NCBI GenBank assembly: GCA_026987055.1
Contig: JALSNL010000012.1
Location: 1 to 21,429, forward strand
DNA length: 21,429 nucleotides
Reading direction: 5' to 3'
Source: Melioribacteraceae bacterium
Lineage (GTDB): Bacteria > Bacteroidota > Ignavibacteria > Ignavibacteriales > Melioribacteraceae
Part shown: piece by piece, positions 1 to 6,035 of the stretch
Layout of the letters: every line of letters starts with the position of its first letter
Position numbering within the stretch: the first letter of the stretch is position 1
Made by a program: the position numbers and the translations under genes
Notes under the pieces: generated by a model
Databases searched by the model: none
The model's input: the letters and a program-made list of their open reading frames with translations, nothing else
What the model was told of the DNA's origin: nothing

Positions 1-1
1 T

Positions 2-130
2 GATGGCAAAATGGTTGCAGGTAATTATAATGTTAATTTTAATGCTACTAATTTGGCAAGTGGAATTTATATATACAAACTTAAAGCCGGTAATTTTAGT
101 ACAGTTAAAAAAATGATTTTGATGAAATAA
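2..130 (+). CDS. C-terminal end of a T9SS-secreted protein (partial, 5' end outside window)
   Basis: The reading frame is open from base 2 and ends at a TAA at 128-130, giving the last 42 residues of a protein that starts to the left of the window. The visible part is the end of a type A T9SS sorting domain: an AGNYNVNF strand, then NLASGIYIYKL and a basic end VKKMILMK. The same pattern closes the next gene (AGSYKTQF, NLPSGIYFYKL, VKKAMLVK), so both are very probably cargo of the same secretion system, exported and cleaved or anchored at the cell surface. Nothing can be said about the functional part of the protein because it is missing. Confidence 0.85.
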   Translation, partial: DGKMVAGNYNVNFNATNLASGIYIYKLKAGNFSTVKKMILMK

Positions 131-149
131 AATGGAATTTATTTTTTAA

Positions 150-180
150 TATAGACTATTGAAAAAATCAATAGTCTATA
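150..180 (+). terminator. 13-bp perfect hairpin, possible terminator between two cargo genes
   Basis: TATAGACTATTGA (150-162) is perfectly complementary to TCAATAGTCTATA (168-180) across a 5-A loop. It lies 20 bases after the stop of the upstream gene. The stem is long but AT-rich and no uninterrupted T-run follows, so it may stabilise or process the mRNA instead of terminating it. The next gene's ribosome binding site (GGAG at 201-204) begins 20 bases later. Confidence 0.5.
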
Positions 181-210
181 GCTATTTAATACATACAAAA
201 GGAGTAAATC

Positions 211-1263
211 ATGAATGTGAGTAATAACAAAGTAATTTTATTTATAGTATTATTATTTTTTTCTGCAACGGTTTTTGCACAAAATAAATCAATTCACTTA
301 AATGCAGGAGAAACAAATAACCAACTTTTGCAAGCCGGTGGGTTTGATACAACACAAGTAAATTGGTCATTTGAAACATGGGTTAAATTTGATGCCTTTG
401 AAGGTAATGGTATTGATGAAGCGCATTTTGTAGATTTTTGGGAAGGTAATGCCGGAATGTCTTGTCAACTTTATGCAAAACCCGGTAATCATGTTTTAAC
501 AACAGCGGGTAATGGCTATTCATTTGGTATTGGAGGTGAAACAGCATTAGAAACAAATACCTGGTATCATATTGCTATGGTTATAGATGGAGATGCAAGT
601 ACTGCTACAGTTTATCTTAATGGAGAAGTTGAAGCCGAAGGTGCTTCGAATGAAAATCAACTTCAAGTTAGTCCCCGAATACTTGATTCTTTAGTAATTG
701 GTCATTTTAGAGGTTTAGCTTATGATGCCGATTGGGGAGCTGCAAAAGCATATTTCGATGAAGTACGTTTCTGGAGCAAAGCGCTTACCGAAACGGAAAT
801 TAAGGCTAATATGAATAATGCAATTACATCCGGCGATGGTTTGGTGGCTGTTTGGAATTTTGATGATGCTGATAATTTTGCTAAAGATGCTACCGGTAAC
901 GGACACGATTTATTTTCCGGTGGTAGAGTATCATCTGCCGATTTAAGTGATGATGCACCTACTCTTACAACTGATGTTGCCGAACAACCTGATATTCCAA
1001 CTCAATTTACATTATCACAAAATTATCCTAATCCTTTTAACCCGACTACAGTTATAAGTTTTAATGTTGCTAAAAAAAGTAATGTTTCCCTTAATGTTTA
1101 CAATACATTAGGTGAAAATGTTGCTCAATTGGTTAATGAAAACTTAAGTGCAGGAAGTTATAAAACTCAATTTGATGCTTCAAATTTGCCAAGCGGAATT
1201 TATTTTTATAAATTAACAGCCGGTAATTTTATTTCCGTTAAAAAAGCAATGCTGGTCAAATAA
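211..1263 (+). CDS. Secreted LamG/concanavalin-A-like protein with T9SS type A sorting domain
   Basis: 350 aa. The start has a good Shine-Dalgarno (AAAAGGAG, 197-204). Residues 1-23 are a signal peptide with a hydrophobic core ending TVFAQ. Residues about 25-240 read as a LamG-like jelly-roll domain: FETWVKFDAF, NTWYHIAMVIDG, ATVYLNGE and, near its end, FDEVRFWSKALTETEI and VAVWNFDD. These are usual landmarks of this fold, which binds sugars or proteins. Residues about 262-350 are a T9SS type A sorting domain starting FTLSQNYPNPFNPTT and ending VKKAMLVK. No catalytic domain is visible, so a surface-displayed or released binding protein is the best reading. It follows another T9SS cargo gene and is separated from the catabolic genes by a terminator. 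The family call is firm; ligand and role are unknown. Confidence 0.88.
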   Translation: MNVSNNKVILFIVLLFFSATVFAQNKSIHLNAGETNNQLLQAGGFDTTQVNWSFETWVKFDAFEGNGIDEAHFVDFWEGNAGMSCQLYAKPGNHVLTTAGNGYSFGIGGETALETNTWYHIAMVIDGDASTATVYLNGEVEAEGASNENQLQVSPRILDSLVIGHFRGLAYDADWGAAKAYFDEVRFWSKALTETEIKANMNNAITSGDGLVAVWNFDDADNFAKDATGNGHDLFSGGRVSSADLSDDAPTLTTDVAEQPDIPTQFTLSQNYPNPFNPTTVISFNVAKKSNVSLNVYNTLGENVAQLVNENLSAGSYKTQFDASNLPSGIYFYKLTAGNFISVKKAMLVK

Positions 1264-1460
1264 TTTTAATCATATACTATGGCCAATTTGGTGTTCGGAA
1301 AAACCTTCGAGGTTTCAAATGTTTATGAAACATTGGAAAAACGGTTTTTGTTTAATTGACAGCATATTTAAAAATAATTCAGTAAAACCTTGAAGGTTTA
1401 TTAATTATTTACATCCGATCCCAGATTCTTTGGGGAAAACCAAATTGTTCTTTGTATTAT
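1264..1460. repeat. Non-coding stretch with four short palindromes
   Basis: No ORF is credible here. Four compact inverted repeats lie within 100 bases. AAACCTTCGAGGTTT (1301-1315) and AAACCTTGAAGGTTT (1385-1399) are two versions of the same 15-bp palindrome. Between them are AATGTTT-ATG-AAACATT (1318-1334) and AAAAACGGTTTTT (1337-1349). The near-identical outer palindromes suggest a small interspersed repeat unit, not chance, but whether it recurs elsewhere in the genome cannot be seen here. Confidence 0.5.
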
Positions 1461-1492
1461 AAGTACGGACATCATTTAAGATGTCCGTACTT
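1461..1492 (+). terminator. Intrinsic (possibly bidirectional) terminator
   Basis: AAGTACGGACATC (1461-1473) pairs perfectly with GATGTCCGTACTT (1480-1492) around the loop ATTTAA. The stem has 13 bp with a GC-richer middle, and TTATAAATTTTTATT follows. It separates the T9SS cargo genes from the creatininase-family gene that begins 31 bases later. It is the likely end of the upstream transcript, although it lies about 200 bases beyond the stop codon. Confidence 0.7.
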
Positions 1493-1523
1493 TATAAATT
1501 TTTATTAATAGCAAATATTTGAT

Positions 1524-2297
1524 ATGAATCAACCTTGGAACTTAGAAAAGATAACTTATAAAGTTATAAAAGAAAATTTTTATAATGTTGCCGTTTTGCC
1601 AATAGGTTCTATAGAACCGCATAATTTCCATTTGCCTTATGGTACTGATGCAATCAACGCGCAATATGTTGCAGAAAAAATGTGTGAAAAAGCATTTGAG
1701 AAAGGAGCAAAGGTTTTATTACTACCAACAATACCTTATAGTGTAAATGATAATATGCGAGAATTTCCGTTTGCTATGAATATATATCAAAATACATTAA
1801 ACCAAATTATAACGGATCTAATTGAACCTATTGAAAGAGCAGGGATTAGAAAATTATTAATATTGAACGGTCATGGTGGTAACAAATTTGAAGCTTGGCA
1901 GCGTAGTATGTTAAACAAAACTAAGGTTTTTATTGCTGTTATGGATTGGTGGGCACCTGCCAATAAAGAAGAAAAAGAAATTTTTGAGGGTGGCGGTTTT
2001 CATGCAAATGAAATGGAAACAAGTGTAGATTTGGTTACTGTGCCGGATTTAGTTCATCTTGAAGATGCTGATAACGGAGAAACAAATAAAACCCGTTTTG
2101 ATGCAATAAATAAAGGCTGGGTAATTATTGCTCCTCCTTGGCACCTTTTAACAAAAAATACCGGTTGGGGCAATCCTAAAAAAGGTACAAAAGAAAAAGG
2201 TGAAAAATTTCTGAACATTGTAATTGAACGAGGTAGTAATTTCATTAAAGAATTATCCGATGCTAAGATGGATAATACTTTCCCTTATGAAGAATAA
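1524..2297 (+). CDS. Creatininase-family amidohydrolase
   Basis: 257 aa, the usual length for this family (creatinine amidohydrolase, PF02633, which also includes ArfB and MftE). It has no signal peptide and is cytoplasmic. The N-terminal metal-binding motif reads PIGSIEPHNFHLPYGTD (residues 26-42), with E31, H33 and D42 at the positions of known ligands. The second motif is LNGHGGN (114-120, ligand H117), and the third is HANEMETS (160-167). All landmarks are present, so an active metal-dependent amidase is likely. The canonical EQHGPHLP is altered to EPHNFHLP, which may change specificity. The reaction cannot be fixed: members hydrolyse creatinine, formamides, peptide ends and lactams or lactones. 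No Shine-Dalgarno is visible before the ATG at 1524. It sits after a terminator and before a 372-base gap, so it may be its own transcription unit although it points into the catabolic cluster. Confidence 0.88.
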   Translation: MNQPWNLEKITYKVIKENFYNVAVLPIGSIEPHNFHLPYGTDAINAQYVAEKMCEKAFEKGAKVLLLPTIPYSVNDNMREFPFAMNIYQNTLNQIITDLIEPIERAGIRKLLILNGHGGNKFEAWQRSMLNKTKVFIAVMDWWAPANKEEKEIFEGGGFHANEMETSVDLVTVPDLVHLEDADNGETNKTRFDAINKGWVIIAPPWHLLTKNTGWGNPKKGTKEKGEKFLNIVIERGSNFIKELSDAKMDNTFPYEE

Positions 2298-2351
2298 GTT
2301 TTGCTGTTATTTTATAGTTACTTAAATCTTTTTTTGTAAGAAATTTGTTAA

Positions 2352-2416
2352 AAAAACTTTGTTCTAAGATAGATAGCAACAATTTAAACCTCCAAAGTTT
2401 TTAAAATACTATCTTA
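2352..2416. repeat. Two interleaved inverted repeats (pseudoknot topology)
   Basis: AAAAACTTTG (2352-2361) is complementary to CAAAGTTTTT (2393-2402), 10 bp. TAAGATAG (2365-2372) is complementary to CTATCTTA (2409-2416), 8 bp. The second repeat starts inside the first one's loop and ends outside it, so as RNA they could form an H-type pseudoknot or two alternative stems. The sequence is AT-rich, so chance is a real alternative. Confidence 0.4.
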
Positions 2417-2454
2417 AAATAAAGCCAAAAAAAACAGAAAAGTATAACTCAAAA

Positions 2455-2496
2455 TTAGAACTTAGAATTTAGAACTTAGAGCTTAGAATTTAGAAA
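2455..2496. repeat. Six-copy heptanucleotide tandem repeat
   Basis: The units TTAGAAC, TTAGAAT, TTAGAAC, TTAGAGC, TTAGAAT and TTAGAAA sit end to end without spacers. Variation is limited to the last two bases of each unit. A 7-bp period is not a multiple of three and the region has no ORF, so it is a non-coding satellite. It lies 174 bases upstream of the next gene. Confidence 0.85.
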
Positions 2497-2669
2497 GCTC
2501 AAGTAATCTCAAAAAATCAATTCTATTTTCTAACTTATACTTTAGGGTGATAGGAATAACTTGAAAGTTCAAAAAGCTTTAGTTTAAATAATTCCAATAA
2601 TTGTTTATTGGACAAAGAAAATTATAAGAATATATATATTTTTTCATATTATCTTTTACGAGGATTAGA

Positions 2670-3539
2670 ATGAAATTTTTTCAGTTTATAGACAAAAATA
2701 ATAATTCAAAAATGGGAGTAGAATTAGACAATCGGAAATATGATTTTACTCAAATATTGGATTCCCGAATGTATAATTCTCTACAAAGTATTATAGAGGC
2801 TGGAAAATTTACTTGCGATTTTTTGACGAACATAATTAATGAAACGGAAACTAAAAATGAATTGGAAAAATATAAAATTACTACAGAGATTAAATTTGAT
2901 ATTCCAATTAAAAGACCTGAAAAGATTCTTTGTTTTGGTGTTAATTATGTTGCACATGCTATTGAAGGAGATAATCCGATTCCGGATGAGCCTATTATGT
3001 TCGGTAAATTTAATAATACGTTACTTCCCCATAACGGAATAATTGAATTTCCAAAAAATATTGAAAGAGTAGATCACGAAATTGAGCTTGGAGTTATAAT
3101 TGCAAAAGAAGGGAAAAACATCCCCGAAAAAAATGCTATGGAATATGTTGCAGGATATACTATAATCAATGATATAAGTGCTAGAAAAATGCAAATAGAA
3201 GATTTGGATAAAAGTCATCCGTGGCTTCGTTCTAAAGGGTATGATACATTTTGCCCGGTCGGTCCATATTTAGTTCCTGCTTTTGCTATACCTGATCCAT
3301 ATAATATTGATTTAACATTAAAAGTTAATGGAAAAATTAAGCAACAATCAAATACTTCTCGAATGATTTTTAAGCTCCCTCGGTTAATAAATTTTATTTC
3401 GGAAATTATGACGCTTAAACCGGGAGATATTATTTGTACAGGTACACCCGAAGGAATTTCGGAAATAATTGACGGTGATACTGTTACATGCGAACTAACC
3501 GGATTAGGAATTTTATCAAATTCAGTAAAAGTTGATTGA
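2670..3539 (+). CDS. Fumarylacetoacetate hydrolase (FAH) family enzyme
   Basis: 289 aa, typical for the single-domain bacterial FAH family (PF01557), which hydrolyses acylpyruvates, decarboxylates or isomerises 2-hydroxydienedioates, or cleaves 2,4-diketo sugar acids. It is cytoplasmic and has no signal peptide. The N-terminal 80 residues form the usual variable arm. The catalytic domain begins CFGVNYVAHA (88-97). Metal ligands are the HEIELG motif (E137, E139) and NDIS (D168). Also present are KGYDTFCPVGP (189-199) and the family-ending GDIICTGTPEG (252-262). All catalytic landmarks are intact. In a sugar locus the most attractive role is hydrolysis of a 2,4-diketo-3-deoxy acid, as in non-phosphorylative L-fucose or L-rhamnose degradation. 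The dehydratase and lactonase of that route are not in this window, so this stays a suggestion. The small gene at 3581 follows after 41 bases. Confidence 0.9.
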   Translation: MKFFQFIDKNNNSKMGVELDNRKYDFTQILDSRMYNSLQSIIEAGKFTCDFLTNIINETETKNELEKYKITTEIKFDIPIKRPEKILCFGVNYVAHAIEGDNPIPDEPIMFGKFNNTLLPHNGIIEFPKNIERVDHEIELGVIIAKEGKNIPEKNAMEYVAGYTIINDISARKMQIEDLDKSHPWLRSKGYDTFCPVGPYLVPAFAIPDPYNIDLTLKVNGKIKQQSNTSRMIFKLPRLINFISEIMTLKPGDIICTGTPEGISEIIDGDTVTCELTGLGILSNSVKVD

Positions 3540-3580
3540 AATTTGTTTTGAAAATTAAATAATTAAAACTTTTAGCAAAA

Positions 3581-3979
3581 ATGATGAAAACAAAATACAC
3601 ACAAATATCTCAGGAAGATAGTAAATACTTGCTTAATGAAGAAAAATTAGAAATAGGTTTACCAAAAGATTGGTGGTATTCTAGTTATTCAATAGACGCA
3701 TATAAACAAGAGAAAAAAGAGAAAGTCCGGTTATTTCAAATGAATAACAATTCTTTTGGGGAATTATTTGATAAAAAGAATAAAAGAGAAATTCAAAATA
3801 AACCGATTTTTGATGCTTCTAAAGGTGATTACATTATAACCAATAGAGATTATCTGAAAAAAGATTTTACATATTACCGAAAACAAAAAGAAAGAATTTT
3901 AAAATATTCTATTTATCCCGCCGTTATTTTTGCTTTAGTCTTTACCATTACAATTCTTAGTTTTATAGCAAAACTTTAG
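3581..3979 (+). CDS. Small tail-anchored membrane protein of unknown function
   Basis: 132 aa; I do not recognise a family. It begins ATGATG with no Shine-Dalgarno, 41 bases after the FAH gene, so the first or second ATG could be used. Residues 1-108 are hydrophilic and lysine-rich, with a WWYSSYSIDAYK patch near residue 30 and a YIITNRDYLKKDF stretch near residue 85. The last ~24 residues (YSIYPAVIFALVFTITI...) are one hydrophobic helix preceded by basic residues. This is the shape of a tail-anchored inner-membrane protein with its body in the cytoplasm. No cysteines, enzyme motifs or coiled coil stand out. The even codon use and its length favour a real gene. It could be a cluster-specific accessory or an unrelated passenger. 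Confidence 0.6.
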   Translation: MMKTKYTQISQEDSKYLLNEEKLEIGLPKDWWYSSYSIDAYKQEKKEKVRLFQMNNNSFGELFDKKNKREIQNKPIFDASKGDYIITNRDYLKKDFTYYRKQKERILKYSIYPAVIFALVFTITILSFIAKL

Positions 3980-4260
3980 GTTCCGAAGAGAAAAATGTTA
4001 ATCACTCATGTTACGTAATACTAATAATTTTATCATTTTGAGTGAAGCTTTTAAAGAATTCTTACAGAAAAATATCTCGAAATAGTACTAATACACAATA
4101 ATAAGATTATTCATTGCCACAACGATTTCCCGCCTTCTTTTTGGCAATACAGTTTTATGTAACGTGAGTTAATTATTGAAAAAGAAATACCCAAAATGAT
4201 AAGCAAAGAAATATTTAACAGTAATATTTAGCAGCACTTATAGGTAAGAACTAACTTAAA
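3980..4260. other. 281-base intergenic region holding a MITE-like relic
   Basis: No ORF is supported. Most of the gap is the inverted-repeat-bounded segment annotated separately (3997-4173). The remaining ~90 bases before the next ATG are AT-rich with no visible ribosome binding site. An in-frame TAA at 4252-4254 means that the next gene cannot start further upstream. Confidence 0.5.
3997..4173. mobile_element. Candidate miniature inverted-repeat element or IS remnant
   Basis: TCATGTTACGTAA (4006-4018) and TTATGTAACGTGA (4155-4167) are inverted copies matching at 11 of 13 positions. The hexamer GTTAAT occurs just outside on both sides (3997-4002 and 4168-4173), as a target-site duplication would; three extra bases separate it from the left repeat. 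Inside is another inverted repeat, ATTGCCA (4113-4119) with TGGCAAT (4142-4148). No transposase is present. The size and structure fit a small non-autonomous element or the fused ends of a decayed IS, but I cannot match it to a named family. Confidence 0.45.
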
Positions 4261-4929
4261 ATGGATACGAGGAAATATAAAGTAAAATATACCGGTAATA
4301 ATTTTCCGCCGGATGCTAATTGGAATAAAAATGAATGGAGAGATATAGAATCTATTTCAATTACGAATAAATTATTAATAGAACCGTTATTTACACCTAC
4401 AACCAAAATAAAATTACTTTATAATAAAGATTATATCTACGTTATATTTAAAGTTGAGGATAAATATATACGTTCCGTATATACGGAAATTAACAGTCCG
4501 GTTAGTAAAGATAGTTGTGTGGAATTTTTTTTTACTCCTTCAAATTCCAAAGTTACCGGCTATTTTAATTTGGAAACTAATGCCGGTGGAACACGGTTGA
4601 TAAGATTTCAAAAGGGTTATAATATTGAAAAAATAATGATGGATATTGAAGATATTAAAAGTATAGAAATAGCACATTCATTACCGGAAATTGTTAAGCC
4701 GGAAATATTAACCGAAACTACTTGGACACTTGAATACAGAATTCCATTAAAAATGTTAAAGAGCTATTCTGAAATTACACAACCAACCAAAGGTGTTATT
4801 TGGAGAGCCAATTTTTATAAAACAGCCGGTGAAAATTCAAATCCACATTATTTATCTTGGAATAAAATTATTCATCCTGACCCAAATTTTCATTTACCTG
4901 AATTTTTTGGTGAACTGGAATTTCTATAG
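4261..4929 (+). CDS. CBM9-like (DOMON-fold) carbohydrate-binding protein, no signal peptide
   Basis: 222 aa. It is a single beta-sandwich domain of the family-9 carbohydrate-binding type: DANWNKNEWRDIE near the start, then KIKLLYNKDYIYVIFKVED, DSCVEFFFTP, GYFNLETNAGG, a WTLEYRIPL strand and GVIWRANFYKTAG near the end. This is the usual order of CBM9-like proteins, found alone or fused to glycan-active enzymes. It is clearly paralogous to the protein at 15260-16009, with long identical runs such as NPHYLSWNKI and PNFHLP. Unlike that paralogue it lacks an export signal: an in-frame stop at 4252 lies just before the ATG and nothing hydrophobic is encoded upstream. It could act in the cytoplasm or have lost its signal, perhaps when the element just upstream inserted. 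No Shine-Dalgarno is visible. The oxidoreductase gene follows 39 bases later. Confidence 0.8.
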   Translation: MDTRKYKVKYTGNNFPPDANWNKNEWRDIESISITNKLLIEPLFTPTTKIKLLYNKDYIYVIFKVEDKYIRSVYTEINSPVSKDSCVEFFFTPSNSKVTGYFNLETNAGGTRLIRFQKGYNIEKIMMDIEDIKSIEIAHSLPEIVKPEILTETTWTLEYRIPLKMLKSYSEITQPTKGVIWRANFYKTAGENSNPHYLSWNKIIHPDPNFHLPEFFGELEFL

Positions 4930-4968
4930 AAAATTAACAATATAAATAAATTACGGAGAAATAAAATT

Positions 4969-6012
4969 ATGTCATCAAAAGTTAAATGCGGAATTATTGG
5001 ACTTGGAATTATGGGCAAAGAAGGTGGTCAAGTTCTTCAGTTAGTTGAAGAAGCCGAAGTTGTTGCTTTAGCCGAACCAATAGAAACAACAATGCAAGAA
5101 GCCTTAAATATATTTGAAGGTGCTAAACCGTATTCCGATTATAACGAAATGTTGAATAAAGAGAATCTTGATATTGTTTATGTTGCTACACCTGATCTTT
5201 ATCACAAAGAGCCTGTAATTGCTTGCTTGAAAGCAGGGGTAAATGTTCTTGTAGAAAAGCCAATGACAACTTCTCAAAAAGAAGCCGAAGAAATTGTTAA
5301 AGTTGTAAGACAAACCGGAAAAAAATTACAAGTTAGTTTTAATCATAGGTGGTTATCGGCTTATTATCATATAAAAGAAATGATAGAAAATGGGGAACTT
5401 GGTGAGCCGATTATAGGATATGCTCGTAAAAATAATCCAATTTCGGTTCCAACAACTATGCTTGCTTCTTGGGCATTAAAAAGTAGTCCCGCTTGGTTTA
5501 TGTCTTCGCATGATATTGATTTAATGACTTGGTGGTTCGATGCTTCACCTGTTGAAGTTTATGCCAAAGGTATTAAACGAAAGTTAAAAGCTCTTAAAGG
5601 ATGGGATACTTGGGATGGTATTCAATCTTTAGTTACTTATAACAAAGGACAGTTTGCAACATTTGAAGCTGCATGGATATATCCGAATACCAGCCCTTAT
5701 ATGCCGGATTCATTTATGGAAGTAATTGGAACAGACGGGACTACACATATAGATAGACAACGTGAAGCAATAGAACATATTGGAAAAGATAGTTTTGATT
5801 GTCCGAGAACTTTCCTGGGTTCTAAGGTATTCGGGCAATGGCAAGGAGCATACCCTGCAAGCGTAAAAAGTTTTGTTGATGCAGTGTTAAACGATACCAA
5901 ATCACATGTTGATGAAATAGCAGGGTTAAAAAGTACTGCAATTTTAGATGCAATTCATAAATCGCTTGAACTAGGGAAACCTGTAAATATAAAATACGGT
6001 ATTGATTTCTAA
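4969..6012 (+). CDS. Gfo/Idh/MocA-family NAD(P)-dependent oxidoreductase
   Basis: 347 aa, normal for the family (sugar, inositol and glycoside dehydrogenases). A GGAG lies at 4954-4957 before the ATG. The N-terminal Rossmann fold shows GIIGLGIMG (8-16), an acidic residue after the second strand (ALAEP, 34-37), and VYVATPDLYHKE (70-81), the usual site contacting cofactor and sugar. The EKP motif with the catalytic-type lysine K97 follows (96-98), then FNHRW (125-128). The C-terminal domain carries SSHDIDLMTWW (179-189), with H181 and D184 at the positions expected for catalysis. It probably oxidises a hydroxyl of the imported sugar or cyclitol, or its 3-keto derivative, in the cytoplasm. The exact substrate is not predictable. 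It lies 23 bases upstream of the ceramidase-like gene, in an obvious operon. Confidence 0.93.
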   Translation: MSSKVKCGIIGLGIMGKEGGQVLQLVEEAEVVALAEPIETTMQEALNIFEGAKPYSDYNEMLNKENLDIVYVATPDLYHKEPVIACLKAGVNVLVEKPMTTSQKEAEEIVKVVRQTGKKLQVSFNHRWLSAYYHIKEMIENGELGEPIIGYARKNNPISVPTTMLASWALKSSPAWFMSSHDIDLMTWWFDASPVEVYAKGIKRKLKALKGWDTWDGIQSLVTYNKGQFATFEAAWIYPNTSPYMPDSFMEVIGTDGTTHIDRQREAIEHIGKDSFDCPRTFLGSKVFGQWQGAYPASVKSFVDAVLNDTKSHVDEIAGLKSTAILDAIHKSLELGKPVNIKYGIDF

Positions 6013-6035
6013 ATATTATAATATAGAAAATAATA

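Larger units (their letters stand above)
2298..2669. other. 372-base intergenic region with structured and repetitive DNA
   Basis: No gene is supported. From left to right it holds two interleaved inverted repeats (2352-2416), a six-copy 7-bp tandem repeat (2455-2496) and a short hairpin (TCCAATAA-TTGT-TTATTGGA, 2593-2612) about 60 bases before the next start codon. No clear promoter elements or T-run terminator are visible. The gene that follows has a weak ribosome binding site (GAGG at 2659-2662). Confidence 0.6.

Noticed and set aside
2455..2496. CRISPR array
   Set aside because: The units are 7 bases without spacers; there are no 25-40-base repeats and no cas genes.
2839..3042. 67-aa + strand ORF in another frame of the FAH gene
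   Set aside because: It overlaps the conserved catalytic region of a real gene in a different frame.
4240..4260. Frameshifted signal peptide upstream of the first CBM9-like gene
   Set aside because: No frame upstream of 4261 encodes a hydrophobic segment and an in-frame stop lies at 4252-4254.
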